Positions 58,310 to 64,000 of a stretch of DNA of 64,000 nt are shown piece after piece. The DNA lies in the NCBI GenBank assembly GCA_021770345.1, contig JAETRD010000013.1, positions 1 through 64,000 of the forward strand. Reading direction: 5' to 3'. The position numbers were made by a program, and so were the translations under genes. The notes beneath the pieces were generated by a model. It searched no databases. It worked only from the letters and a program-made list of their open reading frames with translations, and was not told the DNA's origin. Position 1 is the first letter of the stretch, and the number at the start of each line of letters is the position of its first letter. Source of the DNA: Lachnospiraceae bacterium. GTDB lineage: Bacteria > Bacillota > Clostridia > Lachnospirales > Lachnospiraceae.

Positions 58310-58614
58310 ATGTTTTTCTCCTCTTTTCCCATACGAAACAGTTCCGCCGTCTGCCCGTCGCAGGTCGCATCCGGCACATAATCCTTTAACATTCCGACAA
58401 GCCAGGCCTCTTTTTCATCTTTTGCCGCGGCGGTTTCAAGCACGTCCGCAAGCAGCTCCTGCAGCGCTGCGGGCGCAAGCCCCTCCGGGATGTCAACGCC
58501 GCAGAGCTTCCCGCAGAGCCCCGCCGCATAGTAATACTCATAATTTCCTGTCAGGACGGATTTTTGCATATTGCATTTGATGATGACACTCTGACGTGCG
58601 ATTGACGGTACCAT
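58291..58614 (-). CDS. 107-aa protein of unknown function overlapping the MFS gene
   Basis: ATG 58614 follows a strong GGAGG ribosome site. The protein reads MVPSIARQSVIIKCNMQKSV, LTGNYEYYYAAGLCGKLCGV, then an acidic helical part (LAPAALQELLADVLETAAAK) and a tail with CDGQTAELFRMGKEEKN. It has no membrane segment and no motif I recognise. Its last 19 bases overlap the MFS start, so the two are translationally coupled. Its acidic character and small size would fit a small cytosolic partner or regulator, but this is speculation. The reading frame is well supported by its ribosome site. Confidence 0.6.
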   Translation of the reverse strand: MVPSIARQSVIIKCNMQKSVLTGNYEYYYAAGLCGKLCGVDIPEGLAPAALQELLADVLETAAAKDEKEAWLVGMLKDYVPDATCDGQTAELFRMGKEEKNIWQIQV

Positions 58615-58637
58615 AACGGATTTCCTCCCAGAAATAA

Positions 58638-58659
58638 GGAACCGACAGCTGCCGGTTCC
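58638..58659 (-). terminator. Terminator-like hairpin after spoVAB
   Basis: GGAACCG-A-CAGCTG-C-CGGTTCC; on the minus strand TTATTTC follows. It separates spoVAB from the 107-aa gene. Confidence 0.55.
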
Positions 58660-58722
58660 CTTTATCAAACTTATCCGTTATTTTACCCTACCCTGCGTTA
58701 TCTGTCAAATCTCCTCCGATTC

Positions 58723-59145
58723 CTACTGAAAACCTCCGAAAAAGTAATACAGCGAACCGGTCATTTTTCCGAACGCCATCGCAAGCATAATCCATTGCAG
58801 TCCCACTTTCAGTCCCGTCCGCCGGAACATAATCGGGAATGTATTTAATATCTCCGCGAGAGCCACCGCCATGCAGCCGACAAAAATCCCTGCCGATATC
58901 CCGTAAAAATACAGCACCGGAACTCCGAGCGGGAGTGAAATCTGCGGGAACACCGAGAGCAGGTTCCCACAGATTCCGCCCAGAATCACCGCATTCTCAA
59001 AATGCAGCGCATCCGCCGCACGGTTGCACTTTCCGACCAGCCGCGGGATAATGCCGATGACAAGCAGAAATGCGAAGGTCCCCGCCGACACGCCGACCCC
59101 GGCCGCAAGCCCGCAGAAACCCAAAAACAGATGTCTAATCCACAT
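58723..59145 (-). CDS. spoVAB: Stage V sporulation protein AB
   Basis: The 140-residue membrane protein matches SpoVAB: four hydrophobic segments, LFLGFCGLAAGVGVSAGTFA, the stretch FENAVILGGICGNLLSVFPQ and FVGCMAVALAEILNTFPIMF with RTGLKVGLQWIMLAMAFGK. The start at ATG 59145 overlaps the spoVAA stop by 11 bases; ATG 59154 is an alternative. It is part of the forespore dipicolinate transport machinery. Confidence 0.93.
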   Translation of the reverse strand: MWIRHLFLGFCGLAAGVGVSAGTFAFLLVIGIIPRLVGKCNRAADALHFENAVILGGICGNLLSVFPQISLPLGVPVLYFYGISAGIFVGCMAVALAEILNTFPIMFRRTGLKVGLQWIMLAMAFGKMTGSLYYFFGGFQ

Positions 59146-59788
59146 CAATGCCATGCCCCTTTCTCTCCGCATTTTCGATAAATGTCATATCGATATCCTG
59201 CTCGTATTTGCGCATCTGAACCTGAATCGGCGTCGGGTCCGGCGTAATCTTTTTCCTGCCGACATGATTAAAAAAGACGATGATGCCGACGGCAAGCCCG
59301 ATGCTGTAGCAGATCTCGAGCTCCGTCACCCCGTCGGAGGGCACGCCCATCATCTGCTCATAAAATTTTGAAAAGACGTCCCCGACAGACACATCGTTGT
59401 TAAACGCCATGATCGTAAATGCTGCTCCAAAGAAAATGATAATCCAGATAAGAATCGTCTTTACCGCCTCCACCCATTTCGGCTTGTTGGGGTTCGGCAC
59501 ATACTCCACAATGAAGTCCGCCTCCCCCTCATTGGAGATATCAAGATTGGGATATTCCTCGTGAATCTGTTCTATGATCTTTAAAACCGAAAATACCCGT
59601 CTCTCATCTTTCTGCTTCTTTACGTCGATTGCATCCGTAAAGGTATAGATTTTTTTCTGTTTAAGCTGACGTAAGATGGCCGCATCCGCGCACTCCATTT
59701 TCGCGATGTCGGACAGCTTTACATGCTTGTCCGTCACCACGATATTCTGGTCGATTTTTAAATACAGCGTCTCGTTTTTCGCGCTCAT
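59135..59788 (-). CDS. spoVAA: Stage V sporulation protein AA
   Basis: The 217-residue protein matches SpoVAA: a cytoplasmic N-terminal part (LYLKIDQNIVVTDKHVKLSD, IAKMECADAAILRQLK) and a beta-rich segment. Two membrane segments follow (about 107-127 TILIWIIIFFGAAFTIMAFN and 160-178 ICYSIGLAVGIIVFF) with the family string MAFNNDVSVGDVFSKFYEQM between them. Its start overlaps the 62-aa gene by 4 bases and its stop overlaps spoVAB. The SpoVA proteins move Ca-dipicolinic acid during sporulation and germination. Confidence 0.93.
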   Translation of the reverse strand: MSAKNETLYLKIDQNIVVTDKHVKLSDIAKMECADAAILRQLKQKKIYTFTDAIDVKKQKDERRVFSVLKIIEQIHEEYPNLDISNEGEADFIVEYVPNPNKPKWVEAVKTILIWIIIFFGAAFTIMAFNNDVSVGDVFSKFYEQMMGVPSDGVTELEICYSIGLAVGIIVFFNHVGRKKITPDPTPIQVQMRKYEQDIDMTFIENAERKGHGIDVD

Positions 59789-59973
59789 GCCGCCACGTCC
59801 TTCACGCACTCATGGTTTTTGTCTGCATTCTCTCCGTCAATTTCGTTTTTTACCAGCGTCCCCTCCGCGGGTATTTTCTGTTCTCTCCCGTATCTGAGAA
59901 ACATCAGCGCGCCGCAGAGCAGCACCACCGCAAGAATCCCGATCAATGCGGCACGATATCTCCGTTCATTCAT
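59785..59973 (-). CDS. Small membrane protein leading the spoVAA-spoVAB unit
   Basis: The 62-residue protein has a basic N terminus (MNERRYRAALIG), one membrane segment (LIGILAVVLLCGALMFL) and a polar tail (YGREQKIPAEGTLVKNEIDG). ATG 59973 is well spaced from GGAAAGG; the 59985 ATG is not. Its stop overlaps the spoVAA start by 4 bases, so it belongs to the same operon. I do not know a named family. It might assist SpoVA assembly, but that is inferred from position only. Confidence 0.6.
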   Translation of the reverse strand: MNERRYRAALIGILAVVLLCGALMFLRYGREQKIPAEGTLVKNEIDGENADKNHECVKDVAA

Positions 59974-60107
59974 AAAAGTCGCCATCCTTTCCCTGATTTA
60001 TGATGTATTATTGTGCCGAAATCGATAAATATTATGTATCAAATTGCATTTTTAAAGAAAAAATGGTATTTTGGGAATAGACGAAAAATCAGAAAGGTCC
60101 AAAACCT

Positions 60108-60884
60108 ATGGCGGAAACAAAAGATGTATTGATGCTGGCCGTCGGAATCGGCGAAGCCATGCTGAAAAACGGTGCGGAAATCTATCGTGTCGAGGATACC
60201 GTGCTCCGCATTATCGATGCCTACCATATTGAAAGCTATGATATCTATGTGCTGACAAACTGCATTTTTGCGACCGCAAACGAGACAAAACCGGACGCCG
60301 TCAGCATTGTCCGCCACGTTCCGCTGGGAACGACGCACCTCGGACGCGTCGCGGCCCTAAACCAGCTCACCAGAGATATCTGTACGCAGGATTATCCGGT
60401 GGATGCAGCCATGGAACGCCTCGAGGAATGCAAAAACCTTCCCTTCGCAAAACGCGTCTCACAGGTCTTTTTCTGCGGCCTCGGCTGCGGCTGCTATGCG
60501 TTTTTGTTCGGCGGCTCCCGTTTGGATGCCGTCTCCGGCTTTTTTATCGGCCTGGCACTTCAGCTGTTCTGTGATTTGCTGCGGAACTATAAGACTTCAA
60601 AATTTGTCGTAAATATCTTAGGCAGTGCGTTCGTCACCTCTGCCGCCGTGCTCCTGCCCTGGCTTGGCGCGCCGGTCCTCTACGACAAAATCATCGTCGG
60701 CTGTATCATGCCGCTGGTTCCCGGGATTGCGCTGACAACTTCTATCCGGGATTTTTTTAACGGCGATTATCTGTGCGGCACCATCCGTATGATTGACGCG
60801 CTTCTGACCTCTTTCTGCATCGCAGTCGGCGTCGGCAGCGTCATCACCGTATGCCGCATCCTGTCAGGAGGTGTTCTGCTATAA
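60108..60884 (+). CDS. ThrE-type exporter, N-terminal protein
   Basis: The 258-residue protein is the cytoplasmic-plus-membrane N-terminal half of a threonine/serine exporter (ThrE, DUF1212 family): DVLMLAVGIGEAMLKNGAEI, YRVEDTVLRII and YVLTNCIFATAN, then about five membrane segments. In single-chain ThrE this part is followed by the second membrane domain; here it is a separate gene overlapping by one base (TAATG). It exports threonine or serine. The gene is divergent from the spoVA genes. Confidence 0.88.
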   Translation: MAETKDVLMLAVGIGEAMLKNGAEIYRVEDTVLRIIDAYHIESYDIYVLTNCIFATANETKPDAVSIVRHVPLGTTHLGRVAALNQLTRDICTQDYPVDAAMERLEECKNLPFAKRVSQVFFCGLGCGCYAFLFGGSRLDAVSGFFIGLALQLFCDLLRNYKTSKFVVNILGSAFVTSAAVLLPWLGAPVLYDKIIVGCIMPLVPGIALTTSIRDFFNGDYLCGTIRMIDALLTSFCIAVGVGSVITVCRILSGGVLL

Positions 60885-61327
60885 TGCTTTTACAGTTTTT
60901 TGTCTGTGTGTTTGCGTCAATTTCTTTTGCGGTGCTCTTCGCGGCGCCGAAATCCGAGCTGATTTACTGCGGCCTGGCCGGTGCCGGCGCCTGGGTCGTC
61001 TATCTTGGCCTTCTCGCGCTCGGCGCCACCTCGCCCGTTTCCAATATGGCGGCCTGCTTCTTCCTGACTGTCACCGCAAGACTGCTCGCGGCCGTCCGCA
61101 GAAATCCTGCGACCGTGTACCTGATTTCCGGCATTTTCCCGCTTGTCCCGGGCGCCGGAATCTACTACACCTCCTACAGTCTGATCATGAACAATATGGC
61201 AGACTTTTCCGCAAACGGAATCTCCACCTTAAAGACTGCAGGCGCTCTCGTGCTCGGTATCATCTTCGGCTCCGCGATTCCGCAGAGCTGGTTTAATGCG
61301 CTGGGAAGGCTGCGGGGGAAACGGTAA
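60884..61327 (+). CDS. ThrE-type exporter, C-terminal protein
   Basis: The 147-residue protein has four membrane segments and the second ThrE domain (ThrE_2, DUF3815): SISFAVLFAAPKSELIYCGL, LIFPLVPGAG-like sequence in SGIFPLVPGAGIYYTSYSLI, and KTAGALVLGIIFGSAIPQSW near the C terminus. It starts within the stop of the preceding gene, so both parts are translated together and probably assemble as one exporter. Confidence 0.88.
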   Translation: MLLQFFVCVFASISFAVLFAAPKSELIYCGLAGAGAWVVYLGLLALGATSPVSNMAACFFLTVTARLLAAVRRNPATVYLISGIFPLVPGAGIYYTSYSLIMNNMADFSANGISTLKTAGALVLGIIFGSAIPQSWFNALGRLRGKR

Positions 61328-61346
61328 GGGATCCGATAAATACTTC

Positions 61347-63293
61347 TTACGACGTCTGCTCCGCGATCTTTGCCGCGAGCTCCTCTAAGTATTCCCACCG
61401 CTCAAGCTTTTCTGCGAGGAGCGCTTCCGCATCCTCCTTCTCCCGCGCCAGCTCGCCCAGCTTCACAAAATCTCTGGCATACTCCGCCATCTGCCCGTCA
61501 AGCGCCGCAATCTTATCCTCGAGCGCGGCGATCTCGTCCTCAATCGTCTCGTATTCCCGCTGTTCGCCATATGTGAACTTCAGCTTTTTCTCATGCTTCC
61601 AGGTCGCCCGCGCATCCTGCTTTCCCTCCTGTATTCCCGGCGCGGCGATTCCGCCATTTTGCGCTGCCGCATCACGCCCGCCCGGCCCGGCCGCATCGCG
61701 CCCACCGGCGCCAGCTGCTGCTGTACTCCCGGCAGACGCCCCGCTCCATACTTCCGCGGGTGTCAGTCCCCGCTCTGCCAAACGGTTTACATAATCAGTG
61801 TATCCGCCCTCGTACTGGCGCAGGCAGCCGTCCGCCTCAAACGCGAAAATCCGCCGCGCCACCCGGTCCAGAAAATAGCGGTCATGCGACACCGCAATCA
61901 CAATCCCCTCATAGCTGTCCAGATAATCCTCGAGAATCGCGAGTGTCGTCGTGTCAAGGTCGTTCGTGGGCTCGTCTAAAATCAGCACGTTCGGCGCCTC
62001 CATCAGCACCCGCAGCAGATTCAGACGGCGTTTCTCCCCGCCGGACAGCTTCCCGATCGGGCTGTACTGCTGGGAGGAGGGAAATAAAAAGCGCTCCAGC
62101 ATATTCGACGCCGACACAAGTCCCTCGGTCGTCCGCACATATTCCGCCGTATTTTTGATGTAATCAATCACCCGCTCCCCGGGGTCCATAAAGGCGATCC
62201 CGGCTTCCTTTTCTGCCTCAAACTCCTGCGTGTAATAGCCGATTCGAATCGTCTGTCCCACCGTGACGCATCCGGCATCCGGTTCGATTCTTCCCGCGAT
62301 CAGCTTCATAAGCGTCGTCTTTCCGCTGCCGTTTGGACCGACAAATCCGACCCTGTCCCCTTTCAGAAAAATATATGAGAAGTCTCGGATCAGCTCCCTG
62401 TCCCCGTAGCGCTTGCCGATATGGTCCAATTCCACCGTCGTTTTCCCCATGCGCGTGTACACGGCGCCGATCTCCACCGCGCCGTCCACCTCCAGTGCGG
62501 CCTGATTCTTAAGTTCCTCATAGCGCTGCAGCCGTCCCTTCTGCTTTGTCGTCCGGGCCCTTGCGCCGCGCATCACCCACGCGAGCTCCTTTTTCAGAAT
62601 CGCCTGCCGTTTCCGCTCACTCGCCGCCGCGCTCTGCTCCCGCTGTGCTTTCCGCTGAAGGTAACCCGAATAATTCGTATCATAGCTGTAAATCTTCCCC
62701 TGATCCACCTCCGCAATCCTGCCGCACACACTGTCGAGGAAATAGCGGTCATGCGTCACCATCACGAGCGCACCGCGCCGCTTTTTCAGATATCCCTCCA
62801 GCCAGTCCGCCATCGCCAGATCCAGATGATTCGTCGGCTCGTCGAGCACCAGCACGTCGCAGGGCACCAAAAGCGCCGACACGAGCGCGAGCCGTTTTCT
62901 CTGTCCGCCGGAAAGTACGCCTGTTTTCTCTTCAAAATCACGGATTCCCAGACGCATCATCATTGCCTTTGCATCGCTCTCTAACTCCCAATGCGCCTCA
63001 TTCCCAGCCGAATGCTGCACCGCGCCCGCAAGCACACTCTCGAGTACCGACAGTCCCTGGTCAAATGCCGGATTCTGGGGCAGATAGCGCACCACAAGCT
63101 GACCTGCTCTCGTAACGCTTCCCTCGTCAGGCTCCTCAACGCCCGCGATGATCTTGAGCAGCGTGGATTTGCCGGTGCCGTTGACGCCGATAATCCCTAC
63201 TTTCTCTCCCTCCTGCAGATAAAAGGAAGCTTCTGAAAAAAGCTTCCTCTCCGTGTATGATTTTGTGATATTTTCTACGTTAATAATATTCAA
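61347..63293 (-). CDS. ABC-F family ATPase
   Basis: The 648-residue protein has two ABC ATPase domains in one chain. Domain 1 (about 1-230) has GVNGTGKSTLLKII, LSGGQRKRLAL and VLDEPTNHLDLAM. Domain 2 (about 295-500) has GPNGSGKTTLMKLI, LSGGEKRRLNLL and ILDEPTNDLDTTT. They are joined by the ABC-F linker. A C-terminal extension has Ala/Gly/Asp repeats (GGRDAAGPGGRDAAAQNGG) and then a coiled-coil tail (EDEIAALEDKIAALDGQM). ABC-F proteins bind ribosomes, and some protect them from antibiotics. Both catalytic glutamates are present. The start is TTG 63293; no ATG fits. Confidence 0.92.
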   Translation of the reverse strand: MNIINVENITKSYTERKLFSEASFYLQEGEKVGIIGVNGTGKSTLLKIIAGVEEPDEGSVTRAGQLVVRYLPQNPAFDQGLSVLESVLAGAVQHSAGNEAHWELESDAKAMMMRLGIRDFEEKTGVLSGGQRKRLALVSALLVPCDVLVLDEPTNHLDLAMADWLEGYLKKRRGALVMVTHDRYFLDSVCGRIAEVDQGKIYSYDTNYSGYLQRKAQREQSAAASERKRQAILKKELAWVMRGARARTTKQKGRLQRYEELKNQAALEVDGAVEIGAVYTRMGKTTVELDHIGKRYGDRELIRDFSYIFLKGDRVGFVGPNGSGKTTLMKLIAGRIEPDAGCVTVGQTIRIGYYTQEFEAEKEAGIAFMDPGERVIDYIKNTAEYVRTTEGLVSASNMLERFLFPSSQQYSPIGKLSGGEKRRLNLLRVLMEAPNVLILDEPTNDLDTTTLAILEDYLDSYEGIVIAVSHDRYFLDRVARRIFAFEADGCLRQYEGGYTDYVNRLAERGLTPAEVWSGASAGSTAAAGAGGRDAAGPGGRDAAAQNGGIAAPGIQEGKQDARATWKHEKKLKFTYGEQREYETIEDEIAALEDKIAALDGQMAEYARDFVKLGELAREKEDAEALLAEKLERWEYLEELAAKIAEQTS

Positions 63294-63313
63294 AACAACT
63301 AAAATCCTTCCTG

Positions 63314-64000
63314 TTATCTTGCATAATTTTCCGGCACAACATTGCACTGCCTGATATGGCGCAGGCATTCCGTCTCCGACATCGGCCTTCCGTAATAGTA
63401 TCCCTGTATATACTCTACGCCGAGCTGCTCCATCGCGGCGCTCTGCTCCGCAGTCTCAATCCCCTCGACCACCAGCGGCAGCCCGAGTCCGTGTATAATG
63501 CGGATTTCATTTTCGAGAACCATCCGCGCCGTCGGATTCTCAAACGAGGCCCATACAATCTCCTTGTCAATCTTAATCTCCTTAAACGGAAACTGAATCA
63601 GACACGAACAGTTTGCATTGCCACTCCCGTAATCATCCATCGCAAACGTGATACCCCGCTCTGCGAGTTCCCCCATATGGCGCTGCAGCAGCTCCGGCGT
63701 GCTCACGGCAACATTCTCCGTAATTTCCAGCGTTATCATCGAAGGCGGGATATGATACCGTTCGAGCACCGGCAGAATCGTCTCCGTCAGGCTTTGTCTT
63801 AAGCACTGCACCATTGATACATTCACCTGAATCGTCCGGATTCCGAGCGACGCATTCGAGAGTACATGCTTTGCGAGAAACCGGCATGCTTCCTCCAACA
63901 CCTGCTCCCCGATATGCACGATATTCCCGTCCCGCTCCGCTAACGCGATAAACTCGTCCGGCGGGATAAATCCAAGCTCCGCATCATTCAGCCGCACCAG
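63314..64000 (-). CDS. EAL-domain cyclic-di-GMP phosphodiesterase, C-terminal part
   Basis: The frame is open to the right edge, so only the last 229 residues are seen. They form most of an EAL domain: the asparagine in TIQVNVSMVQC, the glutamate in LEITENVAVS, the DD motif in FAMDDYGSGNANCSC, the lysine in EIKIDKEIV and the glutamate in LVVEGIETAEQS. The Q in YIQGYYYGRPM is also present. The EAL/EXLXR strand itself and any N-terminal GGDEF or sensory domain lie outside the window. The visible catalytic residues suggest an active c-di-GMP hydrolase. Confidence 0.88.
   Translation of the reverse strand: MVRLNDAELGFIPPDEFIALAERDGNIVHIGEQVLEEACRFLAKHVLSNASLGIRTIQVNVSMVQCLRQSLTETILPVLERYHIPPSMITLEITENVAVSTPELLQRHMGELAERGITFAMDDYGSGNANCSCLIQFPFKEIKIDKEIVWASFENPTARMVLENEIRIIHGLGLPLVVEGIETAEQSAAMEQLGVEYIQGYYYGRPMSETECLRHIRQCNVVPENYAR

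Overview
The window looks like chromosomal DNA of a spore-forming member of the Clostridia, most likely Lachnospiraceae. The reasons are the forespore spoVA genes, a minimal SufC/SufB-like pair, DUF4317 and DUF5721 family proteins, a short CarD-family protein, ThrE split into two genes, and a moderately GC-rich sequence with AT-rich islands. No plasmid or complete phage genes are visible. Both ends cut through genes.

Layout. 1-2.2 kb: decayed material (a HigB/RelE-like toxin relic, the C-terminal end of an O-antigen-ligase-like protein) and two small membrane proteins. 2.2-2.7 kb: two identical tRNA-Gly(GCC) genes from one promoter, followed by hairpins and a short copy of the tRNA 3' end. 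2.7-8.0 kb: an Agr-like regulatory pair (LytTR regulator, GHKL kinase) followed by an ABC ATPase and a FtsX-type permease, with tandem LytTR-like sites in front of the transporter. 8.0-9.6 kb: an AT-rich island holding an AAA/OLD-like ATPase coupled to a small protein with a possible PD-(D/E)XK nuclease motif, a candidate defence module. 9.6-13.1 kb: thymidine kinase, hydrolase, DUF4317 and CarD genes. 13.3-15.6 kb: two divergent PfkB sugar kinases with TGAAAC/GTTTCA operators. 15.6-18.8 kb: membrane proteins and an OmpR-type two-component system. 19-21.8 kb: a domain-permuted GH3 glycosidase. 21.9-27.5 kb: housekeeping genes on the minus strand (eno, secG, rnr, a GNAT gene, smpB, ssrA), with an unusual 74-bp tandem repeat block in front of smpB.

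27.6-35 kb: an MBOAT/SGNH O-acylation pair, an in-frame DegV-FolC fusion, a transglutaminase-like protein and an M18 aminopeptidase. 35-36 kb: DUF5721 and a cold-shock protein. 36.2-39.3 kb: a hexuronate module (fructuronate reductase, mannonate dehydratase, divergent GntR regulator), which links functionally to the KDG kinase at 13-14 kb: fructuronate to mannonate to KDG to KDG-6-phosphate.

39.3-60 kb: the spoVA genes appear in canonical order and orientation (AA, AB, AC, AD, AE read on the minus strand) but broken into three separate transcription units. About 8 kb separates AC from AD and about 9.5 kb separates AB from AC. The inserted blocks carry a SufC/SufB-like pair, an ABC exporter, AlkD, a HAD phosphatase, a flavodoxin, a DUF3990 toxin-antitoxin-like pair, a TetR/MFS pair, a TPM/zinc-ribbon pair, a GH3/HAD pair, TrmO and a second MFS. 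60-64 kb: two-gene ThrE exporter, ABC-F ATPase and the C-terminal part of an EAL protein running off the right edge.

All calls come from reading the sequence and recalled family features. No database search was possible.
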